Source of the DNA: Emmonsiellopsis sp. PD_33
Lineage: Eukaryota; Ascomycota; Eurotiomycetes; Onygenales; Ajellomycetaceae
Length of the DNA stretch: 64,000 nt
Reading direction: 5' to 3'
NCBI GenBank assembly: GCA_032988165.1
Contig: JANTQF010000001.1
Location: 1-64,000 of the forward strand
Position numbers and translations under genes: made by a program. Below the pieces are notes generated by a model, which was not told the DNA's origin, did no database searches, and saw only the letters and a list, made by a program, of their open reading frames with translations. Below are positions 50,400 through 61,345 of the stretch, one piece after another. Position 1 is the first letter of the stretch, and each line of letters opens with the position of its first letter.

Positions 50400-50575
50400 A
50401 GGGAAAAGAAATAGACTTGCAGCATCTTAATATTTGCATGTGTAGTGTGCTGTGGTCCATAAATTTAGAAATGCTCATAAAGATTACAGTCCTTATAGAT
50501 TACTATGACTATATGGAGATAATAGAGGTATTTTCAGATATCTAGGTTGGGGTTCTTTGTGAAAGGAGATAGACC
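50400..50575 (+). pseudogene. BTB C-terminal fragment
   Basis: Plus strand reads ITVLIDYYDYMEIIEVFSDI-stop-VGVLCERR, the usual end of a fungal BTB/POZ domain, with a matching nucleotide stretch (AGTGTGCTGTGGTCCATAAA) shared with 50.98-51.11 kb. Confidence 0.5.
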
Positions 50576-50974
50576 AGGCAAGCATGATAACCACATATAG
50601 CCCCATTAATAAGATCCACCTGAATGGGATGAATGGTAATGTGGGATGTACTAGAAGAACTTTGACTGGAATGCTCAGTGTGTAGGGAGAGTAAGATAGC
50701 TTGCAGCCTCTATAAGTCTACTGTAAGTATGAAGTTGATTCTAAGACTAAATAGCCTAATATGAGAATTACATTGAAACACCCTTATATAGCTGATTGCC
50801 TATCTGCCTGTCCATCTATCCATCTCTTGCATTGAAGTGGCCAAGCTGATGAAGTACACTACATATTTCAATGTCATGTTTCCCCTGATTTCAGCTGGCA
50901 GGAGAGAACACAGGAACAGATAATATTAAAAGAAGATAATATTACAAGCATGAAGGTATGACTTCATGCTATTC

Positions 50975-51115
50975 ATGAGATCCATCTGCTATACTGATCT
51001 TGATGGACATCTTCCATCATCAGATGCACACATAGTGTGCTGTGGTTTATAAATTTGGAAATACTTACAAAGATTATAGTTCTTACAGATTACTATGACT
51101 GTGTGGGTTGCATTG
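50975..51115 (+). pseudogene. BTB fragment
   Basis: DPSAILILMDIFHHQMH corresponds to DSSIMLILMNILHHQTT of the 23.3-kb gene. The phase is lost shortly after. The downstream nucleotides are shared with the 50.4-kb fragment. Confidence 0.5.
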
Positions 51116-52499
51116 AATGCAGGATGTTCCCCTTGAGTGTAGAACTAATATGAACATTCAACTAAGCCAAGATAAATACTAATCATTAAGTAGTTGATGG
51201 TTCTTAGTACATTTAAATGCCTCCTCCAGCTGAAAGCTGAAAACCTGCATGCAACAATATTAATACTTTTTACCTGCACTATTCACATGGTGACTGTGAG
51301 AAGGGATATACTGCTGACTACTATGAGTTTATTCTTTCTCATCTTTATGGGGAGTAGAGTGTTCAATGAATGGGTTAGAGCTGTTTTAAATAAGATAGTA
51401 CTCATGAGTGACAGCAAACTCTTCACAAGTAAAGCTGCAATGATCCATTTAATCTCTGGCTGTTTCCAGATGATATTCATGTTGCTGGATTTGTTGCTTG
51501 AAGGGCTATATTCCTATCTAACTCTTGGGAGTAACATATTAACTGACTTTCAGGGGTTACACAAACTGAGTATTTACTTTTTCAAAATAGTTGCCTTGCA
51601 GTATTTCCTGCTGCTGGTCATATCCCTCTATATTCACAATATAATTGAGTTTCATCAGAACACCCAGGGTTCTTGATGTTGCCTTGACTTCTCTAGTGAT
51701 ACAGCAAGATGAAAAAAAATGCCACCTATTAAAGATAAGTTAGGGGATTGAGCACAAGCAGGGGTCTGCAGTACTTACAATCTGAGCTAGATGAAGAAAA
51801 GCTGATCTGGAATGATGATATGAAAGTTTAGGGTACATTTAAGAAAAGCTTGCCTGGATTACTGTGATGATGTTTTTCTGATCTGATTTCAATTATTATG
51901 GGTGTCAGATTATTAATCACTGAAAGTTCAGGGTTATAGGCTTCATTATTCAGCTATCTGACATATCCAACTGGAACTCAATGCAACATCTCCAAAGATA
52001 CTACTAGTAGTATTAGTATGATTTCTTCCCTCCAACATGACTTTACAGGTTGCAAGCATGCCAGTGTCTACCTCACCATCTTAAGAGCCAGATGATGGGA
52101 GGACCCCTCTGCATCATGTAGCACTAGAAGGCCAGCATGATGCTGTAAAGCAACTTCTTGACTAAAGAGCTAACCCTACAGCAATAGATATTGACAAGTG
52201 AATACCACTACACCTTGCTGCCAAATGAATGCATCATGCCTGTGTTGAACCTCTAGTGGTTCCAAACACAGAGCAAGGCTGAACATACAGTTTGTAAGCT
52301 ACATAATTTCTACCTTATCATCAGTCCAGAAATGCCTATCAACCAGTTCTCCCCTGCATTCATCCAGGGTATGTCTCCAGAGCAGCTGAATAAGATTGTG
52401 GGAAAGAATGTCTCATGAGGTCATTATTTACCAAATCCATTCCAATTAGCTTCATTGAGACTAAGACTAGGGAAAGAAAAGAGTTCTTCTTTTCATGCA

Positions 52500-52915
52500 G
52501 AATAACTAATATACCTTCCTCAGATGATTTTGAGAGTTTGTAGTCTCCAGAATATCAATAATCCAGCCAATAATCTACTGTATAGAGTTTGTGGTCTTCA
52601 GAATATCAATAATCCAGTCAATAATCTACTGTATAGAGTTTGTAGTCTTCAGAATATCAATGATCTGGCCAATAATCTACTGCATAATAGTTAGATCTAG
52701 AATAGGGGGAAAAAAGGAACAATCTGTAATATAAAACAGGCAGAAATGTATAAACAAAATATAATAAAAATTTAAAAGAAGAAATACATACCAAGGTGAG
52801 CCTGTCCCACACTGCCTGGCAGGTTGTATCATATATATCTTCTTGTATATGCTTAACATCTCCCTGGCATGTCATGTGGGTGCCAAGAAAGCAAAGGGAT
52901 AGAAATATCCATCTA
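52500..52915 (-). repeat. Copy 2 of the duplicated exon-intron segment, with minisatellite expansion
   Basis: Counterpart of 48780-49110. Here the TTTGTAGTCTYCAGAATATC part has been amplified to three copies. Confidence 0.5.
52534..52686. repeat. 51-bp minisatellite, three copies
   Basis: GAGTTTGTAGTCTCCAGAAT at 52534 recurs at 52585 and 52636. The homologous locus at 48810 has a single copy, so the expansion is local. CCAG (52563) against CTGG (52665) marks an ancestral CCGG. Confidence 0.92.
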
Positions 52916-53250
52916 ATGTGTATATAGAGGCTGTTGGTTGTATAGTAGGGTGCAGCCTGGTAAATCTACCTGTTGTTGGTTTCTACTTCCTAATGTGATA
53001 TCCTTTTCACAGGAAGAAGAGAGGGTATATATAAATATAAGAGGGCATGGATGACTGTAGATTGGGTGCATTTTTGATTGGAGAGGAGGTTGTAGCCCTA
53101 AAAGCACCCCTTGATTGTATATGCAGTGGCACCTTGGAGTAAATGTCATATGCTTACTAGTTGTGTATTGGGAGGTATTCCTTGCAGGAAAAATATGAAG
53201 TATATAAATGTGAAAAGGGTTAGCAGCCTATGCACAACTATGAGAGGAGT

Positions 53251-55575
53251 TGGAAGATGTAACTAATAAGAAAGAAGAGAGCTGATGTTGGGGAGACATT
53301 TTATTACTACTGCTGCTTGAAATGTGTGGGAATGATGAGAGCCTTCACAGGTAGTTAGTTAGTGTAACTTCATGAGAAATGTTCACTGCCAATTTCAGGG
53401 AAAGAGGGATGGGTGAAGATGATAATGAGCTGACTGACTTTTTGTGAGTGTTAATGAGCAGAGTATTATTCAACAGGAAAAATATGCTGGGTAATGTTAA
53501 TATTAGCTTTCATAGCTCATCTTTTAGGGTACTGCAAGTAGAATGGATGTTTCACTATTATGCAGTTTATTTGTATTTATTTGCACAAAATGGAGGATGA
53601 TATGGTAGCTTGATGAGCAGAGTGAAGAGAGGAGTGGGGAGGGAGTATTTATATTTAATAATGATGACTGGAATTGCTCCCAGTAAGGCCTGTGAGATTT
53701 ATAGATGACACTCTCAAGACCCTGCAATTATCTGTTATTCTATATGCTGATAGAAGATGGCAGATTCACTTTTGATGGGAGGAAACTAAGCACAGGCTTT
53801 CATCTTAGATTCAATTGCATGGTAATAGAAATATGAACTGGTCCATTTGCCAGCAGGCAACAAAGAAATATGCAGTCAAAATGTCAATGACTTGTTTCTT
53901 TATACTCTGTAAATTGAACACAGGAATGGCTGGCTGAAAGAAAGGGGATTTTGACATTAAAACTGCAGCTACAGATGCAGAATGCTTTGTCCTCCTCTGA
54001 AAACCATGCATTGCTTTTTGACTGCTCCTTGATAACTTGTTGAACCCCTACCTGATTCTTTAACTCTAAGAGATCAAAAGACAAGAGACACCAGAAGAAT
54101 AGAGTGCTACAGTTGCTGGAGATTACATTGTGGAGATAGAATGAGTAGGTCTGGGGAATACCATGTTAAATTATCACTGATTGGGACTTGAATGGATAAT
54201 CTCTATAATGAGGGAGACAAAGGAGAATGGTAATATACAGGAAGATAGTATCTACAATAGGAAAGAATCTCTTTTCTTGGAGGAGTAGAAATTCAAACTG
54301 AGTGCAATTTAATCATCATCAATCAAGAACAATTGAAATGCATGTGATGAATTGGGTCCCTATGTGCCAAGGCTAAAAAATGTGGTGTGATGGCCAACAG
54401 GAATAGGATAGCCAATAAATAACTAGATAATGGGCTCATGCTATTTAAATTAAAGCAGTTTTGGATGGTGTGATAATGGAGACAGTGTGATGATGATGCA
54501 GAGCAGCCCAAACATCTGATAAGATCTCATAGGTTGATAGTGACAGTCTGAATATTTCCTCTCTTAAGTGTTTTCTGGCAATTGGTGGAGGATTGGATGA
54601 AGTCATAGAGCCTCCAGCCATGGAAAGCAGGGTAGTTAAATTAAAGCTCCTTAACTGATGAGTTGTTGTTTAATAAAAATAGCATGAATTCTGGAAGAAA
54701 TCACAGATTTTTAGGGGGGGGAGGGGGGGGGGTGGACTGAGCTGAATAGACAGGGGGCAAAGGGCCACTGCTAATTAGGGGAGGGGGGGAAGTTGCTATT
54801 CTTAAAATAGGTACTCTATATATTCTTTCAATACTTGGTAAAGTCAGCAACAGAGACAGACTGTCAAATAGAAATGTAAGAATCTGCAATTCAGAAAGTG
54901 CATGGGCCAAGAACAAGAAGACATCACATTAGGTCAGCAGAGTAGGGCTGCATAGAGCTGGCACAACATCCAAGGATGTGTCTCTAGTTTTTTTACATGG
55001 CTTAAATTAGTAATCTCCAGTAAATAGTGGTGGATTTTAACTAGGATGACATGCTTTTTTTTTTTGGGGATAATAAATACATTTAAACTGTTTGTAGATG
55101 TGCATCATGCAAACTAACTTTTTGAGCTTAAAAAAAAGTGCAGAGGGATTTTTTTTTTGTGAAGAGATAAAGAGAAAATAGGCAGATGTAATCATGATAT
55201 TAGTGGAAGATGTATAAATAAGAAAAAATGGGAGATAAAATAGGCACTAGGATAGATAAAATCAGAGACTGGGGGGATTAAGAACTGAAAATAAGTCATT
55301 AATATTGGTCAGAAAGAGGCATTGGGAATAAAAAAAAGCAAATAGAAAGAAAACAGATCATAGCTGCCTATTAGGTAGATTGATATCAGCACATAGAATA
55401 AGAAATATTCAATAATAAACTAGAAGCATAAGGATGAACAAGCATCACAGAAAAGAAAAGAAGAATGAAAGATAAAAAACCCCAGAAATAAAAAAATAAA
55501 GGCATGAAAGATCTGAATTCATATGGATTATCTGCTTCATCATAGTGAGATAGACCTGGCACAGAATATACATTA
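53251..55575. other. No gene confidently recognised
   Basis: A minus-strand stretch near 54010-53810 (FQPAIPVFNLQSIKKQVIDI) looks protein-like but has no assignable family. A G-rich tract lies at 54714-54733. Several 8-10 base A or T runs occur between 55050 and 55160. The rest is purine-rich and AT-rich. Confidence 0.4.
54714..54733. repeat. Poly(dG)-rich tract
   Basis: Eight G, A, then ten G and TGG, followed at 54778 by another G-rich patch (GGGGAGGGGGGGAAG). Confidence 0.85.
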
Positions 55576-56211
55576 TTAGCCTATGAGTTGGAGGTTATAT
55601 TCATCAAGTCCATGAAGCTCACAATGGTGCACCAATGCTGATAGGTGGGCATTAACATTGATGAGGAAGGCCTGTGTGACTAAATCAAGGGCATGATATA
55701 ATACTTAATGGGTCATCTCAACTGCAAGTCTGCAGCTGTGGAGAACTGCTTGAATTGTCAGCTCAGCATGTTACACTGAAGGCACTCAGAGTTGGGAAGG
55801 TTATTTGAGTGGATAGGCAGGGTGGTCAACAAGAGGATTATGTTGATGATAATGTGATATGTCATTGAGTGGCTGTAGGGAGAGCAGTTTAGACTTGATA
55901 TGGATGGAGAGTGAAGAGAGTGGTTTAGACTTAATATGAATGGAGGGCAGGGAGAGCAGTTTGAACTTGATATGAATAGAAGAGGTAGAAATGAGTTCAG
56001 ATTTGACCTGGATTAATCCTGATGAGAGTAACTTGATTTTGAACTGAACAGAGGGTGTTGAGAGAGGTTCTGGCTTAATTTATGCAGAAGGAGATAACAT
56101 TGTAAAGTTGGATTTAGTTGGAGGGAGGTCTAAGCTGGATTCAGTTGGAGATATAGTGGACAGGTGATGAATATGAGATATCATGAGAGATGTGAACTCA
56201 GGGGTAGCCAT
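55576..56211 (-). pseudogene. 211-residue protein with 12-residue K-x-E-type repeats
   Basis: ATG 56211 (MATPEFTSLMISHIHHL) to TAA 55576 in one phase, 212 codons with about six internal stops. Residues about 45-115 consist of 36-bp/12-codon repeats: IKPEPLSTPS, VQFKIKLLSSGL, IQVKSELISTSS, IHIKFKLLSLPS, IHIKSKPLSSLS, IHIKSKLLSLQP. The shared pattern is I/V-K-x-E/K followed by LS. Glu-to-Lys is the change expected from CpG decay (C|GAG to C|AAG), so the ancestral unit was probably I-K-S-E, a sumoylation-type consensus. The C-terminal part (AFLINVNAHLSALVHHCELH) is helical. No family recognised. It lies 450 bp downstream of the RecQ gene on the same strand. Confidence 0.5.
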
Positions 56212-56662
56212 TTAAACTTGAATTTGGTAGGTCAAGTCAGGGCCAAGGCTTGTTGGAGTGATGATATTAGGATATAAGCAAGAAATGTAGTAAGACTGTA
56301 GTAAAGAAGTTGAGAAAAGAAGAGAGAAGAAAGAGAAAAGAGAAAAGTAAAGATAAGGAGTAGGTAAATATAATTATATTAGTGGTATTATTTGAAAAAC
56401 AGTGAATATTTCATCATGCAATATAATTTGTGAGATGGTGCACTTGACTTGGTGACCATTTAGCCCATGCCACATGAGTTAGTTGATTGAGGTAAAGATG
56501 AAGGTAAAGATCAAATATGAAGAGTAGTGAGAAAACACAGAGAAGTGAGAAGAGATTAAAACAGTATCAGAATAAATATAGTAGAGGAGGCAACACATGG
56601 TATGAAGGTAGGCATTAATATATGAAATAAAGCAAAAAAGAGAAAATAGAAAGAAGAAAAGA

Positions 56663-59600
56663 TTAAGTGGAACCCCTTCTGAGATAGAGAATGTAGTATA
56701 TGTGATAGAAGATATAGATCAGAGTATTATAATAGGAGGTTAGACCTTTATACAAGAAGTTATCTTGATATGGTGCTGCTAGAAAATAGTGCAATTCTTA
56801 GAATACTTGAGCAGAAGTGGAGTAGTAAGTAAGTCTATTAAAGAGAAATTGATACTATTCAATTTCATGGGCTGTGAATATAACCTTGATGACAACAAGG
56901 TCAAGGTTGCAGGTAGAAGACAAAATGAAGCCTAATACATGAAAGTTTATAATTAGCAAAAAGTAATTATAATGCACCTTAGTAGCATGAGAAATATCAT
57001 GTAGCTCTCTGATCTTGCTGGTCAAGTATGCAAGCTACCTTTCTTCATATTTAATATGCAGATGGTGCTGTAGATAATTATCAGGTTTGTGGGTGAGATT
57101 CTAGAAAGTCAAAATATAGATTATATAACATTCAATGAAGCCTTAAGTAAGGAAAGTGTAGTCAAAATTGGCAATTAATTAGACAGAAGGAGGAGCTTGT
57201 GATAGCTACTAATAAAGAGGAGAGAGGTAGAAAGTGAGAGTAGATGTCTATCTAGAAGGTAGTATGTTTTAATGAGTCTTAAGATCACAGACACTACACA
57301 GCTCAGAACCAGGGAAACAGGATGTTACTTCACCATCAAGATATTCTAAGATTATAGCATTAAGGCATCTATTGGGGTTGACATAGTCAGAAAAGGTGGT
57401 ATTTGGATGGTTGTTACTGATTCTTCACTGACTACCAGGAGTTACTATAATGAGAGAGAGACTTGAAGTTCCATTATGATCACTATGGGCAGCATTTTGA
57501 ACCAGCTAAATCAGCAAATGTGCACCATAATTAATGACAACCCCAACATTGAGAATATTGAGACTGGTATCTAAACCAGAGGTGGCAATAATGACCTGAA
57601 TCCTTCCCTGAATTAGTGATCCAAGTATATCCTCTTTTTCCTTAGATGAAAGGGTCTGGGAGTTATAATTGGGAAGTTTCAAATGTTCACTGATTGCTAT
57701 AAAATCATCCATGAACTTAACATAGATTAAGACAATTCTGTTTGCTGAGGCAGTGGTAATAATATAACAAAGCAGGAGGATAATATGATCATTCTGTCTT
57801 ATAGTCACAACCCTTTTAATATTAGGATTGATTGAAGGGCTCTAAATTTCAGTAAAAGGATGGAACTGACAGCCAATGTCATTGATCATATCAGTAACCA
57901 TGATTGATAGCAGAGTACTAAACATGATGACAATTGAGACATTGAGGGTGCCTATCCAGCCAAGTTTTTTGAATGTGGATCTATAGGAAAGCTCAGTCTG
58001 GACAGTATAAACTTCATTAAAGATGATTTGATGAAGGAGTTTCTGATGGGCAAATAACTTGATAAAGTCTTGAAAGTGTGACAACTGTGCTGCTTTTAGA
58101 GTAATGAATATGAGATATTTTGCAGTTTTCATTTTATTATTCCAGTAAGCACTCTGAAGACCAGCAGCTTGACATCAAAACTTTAGATCTGAGTAAAGAA
58201 ACATGTAGGGAACAACAACCAATGTAAAATCATTCTGATCAAGGTATGCTAGTATAATAAGCAATAAAGTCTTGCCAGAGGCAGGTAGCATGATAATCAA
58301 CAAATCATCCCTAGTAGTAATTATTGTGAGGATAGTATGATATTGTTCATCACTGTATCAGGTAGTGCTGTTATTTTGAAGGACTAGTTGAAGGATGAAA
58401 AGAAGTTATTACTGAGTTTAATGTATGAACTTATTACTGAAAGGGCATGTGAAGATCTCAGTAGAAATACTTATAAAGAAACCAGGGCTATTAGAAGTGT
58501 TGAAGCTGTAACCCAAAGAGATATCTATAGAACTATCTTAATTGTCATCAAAATTGCTGGTGTAACCATCTCCATCCTCATTTAGAAGGCTGTGGGTGAG
58601 ATTGCCAGCATAAACATATTAATTCTCATTTAGAAGGCTGTGGGTGAGATTGCTGATGTAACCATCTCCATACTCATTTACAAGACTATTAATGAGAGTA
58701 CTACAGTTATCATCTGAAAGTTTACTACTGGAGGGATGAGAGGAACTGACTGGACCAGCACATGATCTCTTTACTGAATTTGGAAGTAATAAGATGGAAT
58801 GCTAATATTTAACAGAAATGATAGTAGCTAGGGTTAATAAATATGAATGAGGCAAATTATTATGAACTGGGGTAAATAAATTTACTGGAGATGGCTGATT
58901 TTGAGTCTCAAGATTAAGGCCAATAAGTTGATGCCATGTCTTTGAAATATAAAGAAAGGTCTGAAGGCTTTCATTGGTGACTTAAATAAGTGATTGAGGG
59001 GTGAGAGTATAATGATATTAATCAGTCTCCTCAGAATAGCCTACCTGCAGGATAGCAGCACTAGTGATTTCTTTGTAATGTTTATCAAGCATAAGATTGA
59101 TGATAAAGGCACATTAGAAGGCAATAGTAATGTAGCACCATGAACTAATACTTATCTTAGAACTAAGCTTAGATTTAGTCAGATGAGCTATGTGATCTGA
59201 TACCTATTCAGATGTGAACTTCTTACCAATGAGAGATGTGAAGAATTGAGAAACCCTTATTATAGAGAACTTGCACTTGACATGTATAATACACACAAGG
59301 GGGTATATTTTAGCAATGTAAGCCAACACAGCTTGACCAAGAAGCTCTGGGAGATAGTGGGAAATAATCATAAAGCAATCTGTCATTACTTCATTCTTAT
59401 TGTATTGACCTAGAATCAGGAGATGGTCCAATGCAATGAGGATATTCTACATGATTGTAATATTATTAGAGAGTTTGAGTGATATGAGCTTAGTTCCCCT
59501 CATTGGTGACCTAGAGACCATAATGAAGAGAATGGCCAAGTTGAAAAGAAACTGATTAATCTGTTGGAGATACTTTTTCATGTGATCAGGATGAAATGTA

Positions 59601-61345
59601 TGATCTTTATCCTCAAGTATAATAATTAGGTCATTAGCTGAGAATAATCTATGTAAAAGTCTGTTCATGAGATGAGGATGGGTGAGAAAATTGGAGGCTA
59701 TACTATTGCAGAGGATAAGAGTTTTGATGATAGAGTCACTACAGTTGACTACTTCCCAGTTATTAAAAAAGTTGTAAGGAGAATATTATAATAGGTACTT
59801 TAGATCAGACACAGCCAAGAGGTTCTGAAGGAGGATTATTATTTGATTCTGTAGCTTCTTAATGAATTGATAGATACTAATTACATAAAATTCATAGCTA
59901 CAATATGTAAGGACAGTTTTGTTGTCATTTCATTGAACTGTTGGCAGAGTGTAGTTGTCTAAAGCAGCAAATTTACTATACTTATAGAGACTTAATAGCT
60001 CTGAAAAGATGGTGGTGATTCCATCATTAAGATAATTATGGTATGTATCATGAAGTTATTTTTTAGCTACAGTAGGGTCATGATTTGGATCATCAAACTC
60101 CATGCATAATTCATAAAGGGTGATGACTTGGAAGCTATGAATGAGGTGACTGAGAGATGGGATTATAGACCTAAAAGTAAATCATTTGTTACCATTCTCA
60201 ATTGATTGGATAACAACATAAAAGACTGCAGCAGTCTTGATTGGGCAAGAAGTGTGGCACTAAATAAGAGATGTTGAACAGGCAAGAATCAGTAGGATAC
60301 TAAAATTAAGGTGAGTGGTTTCAAGATCATCAGGTAGCTTACTGAGGAACTCATGCAACTCATTAAATTTAATGATTTATTGATCACTTAGGGTTGGGTG
60401 CTATAACTCTGAGGGCACTGGGAGTGTTGAGGTAAAGTCATATTAATAGTAAATGTGCAAGATGCAGAGAAAAAGTCTTCTCCAAGTACACTAATAATAT
60501 TCCACAGATTTTGATGTCAATGAAGCAAGTAGCTTAGTATTAGTCATATCTGCAGAGTTTGAGGTAACAATAAGACAGTAGGTATGTGATGCATTGGGAA
60601 TTACTGAGTAAACCAGATTGAAAAAGTTTTGAATCAATTTGGACATATATTTAAGGTAAGGTAGATCATTGATACAAGAGTCATAGCCTAGAATGGATAT
60701 GACTTGCATATCAACATTAATAAAGTTGGCTGGGAATTGGATTCAATTATACCAGTAATCTAGGTGCTCAGGGGTATATGCCATGGAATTGGATAGAGCT
60801 CATTCATGCTTGACTTCAGCAAATGTGTTCAAGATTCCACCAAATATAAGTTTAGCAAGCTTCTGGGAGGACTGCAAAGAAACATCCATGTGAAAGAAGA
60901 TTTTATGTCCAGAAAAGATGTTGGAAACTGTGACATTAGAAATGTACCTAGACTTGTGAGGTTCTCATGTATAATCAGGGTGGTGGGAAGAGGTGTGCTT
61001 CTAAATGGAGGAGATTTTGCAAGTACAGTACAAACAGCCTGAACAGGTGCAGGCAAAGAAGTTATCATATTTCTTGAGGTAGTCAGATCAGCCAAAGGAA
61101 TTTGCATGATAAATTACCTTGAGGTTATTACTATTAATTACTTTAGCATGATGCAAAGAATTTTGAATGAGTGTTCATTGCTGAGGTAAGAGTTGTTAGT
61201 ATTTTTCCTTTAGATGTATTAGGATTGCTTTTTTATTGATGTTGTATTTGCATTGGATACATATAATGACCTTATGTTCTTAGTCAAATATGAGAGGTGC
61301 TAGTGGTGCTTGGTTAGATTCTAAATGGGTCCAAGTCAGCAGATC
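56663..61345 (-). pseudogene. Telomere-linked RecQ helicase with N-terminal OrsD (DUF3505) domain
   Basis: One phase from about 61345 to the TAA at 56663, about 1561 codons, many stops, no indel. The N-terminus is OrsD-like: APLIFD-TAA-EHKVIICIQCKY, NKKAILIHLKEKY, then ACTCSGCLYCTCK and KHTSSHHP. The central part has the RSPMRGTKLISLKL motif near 59500 (RGTEL in telomere-linked helicases), then GQYNKNEVMTDCFMIISHYL and a C-terminal flank SLIGKKFTSE. RecQ motifs: I LLIIMLPASGKTLLLII (about 58285; GSGKT expected), Ia LVVVPYMFLYSDL, II IIFNEVYTV (58010; DECH expected), III STLLSIM, V IIATSGLDTSLNILNVGVVI, VI LVQNAAHSDHNGTSSLSLII (Arg-to-His). The changes are C-to-T or G-to-A. Such genes mark fungal subtelomeres. 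This one lies 57 kb from the end and reads toward it. The 5' end is uncertain because no ATG is visible before the OrsD domain. Confidence 0.85.

Larger units (their letters stand above)
45900..53250. repeat. Degenerate array of the 44-kb gene family
   Basis: Repeated blocks, mostly in the same orientation: IKVDQEVFDWLQAFII near 45990-46030 (compare 44900); LPMRNISQDRTET near 47340, matching LSMRNTSQDTTRK at 43790 and PARNTSQYTTSKH near 53170; KVKATSRTLGVLMKLNYIVN-type sequence at 51600-51690, matching 45260-45330; a CAGGTAT..GGGTTCAAAA block at 46130 and 46830; and AATGAGAGCCTTCACAG at 50210 and 53340. The pieces are rearranged, so clean unit borders cannot be drawn by eye. Confidence 0.6.

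Noticed and set aside
51194..51676. 160-codon plus-strand hydrophobic frame, possible membrane protein
   Set aside because: The opposite strand matches the 45-kb copy of the unidentified gene family block by block, so the plus frame is likely a shadow. The many Leu/Ile codons follow from T-rich sequence.
28910..61345. A reassigned genetic code with UAA/UAG read as Gln
   Set aside because: The stops do fall at Gln-like positions without frameshifts, as in ciliate-type codes. However, TGA at Arg/Trp positions, loss of the Arg finger and of Walker/DEA residues by C-to-T changes, and the CpG erasure are better explained by RIP. CAA and CAG also remain in use in the same frames.
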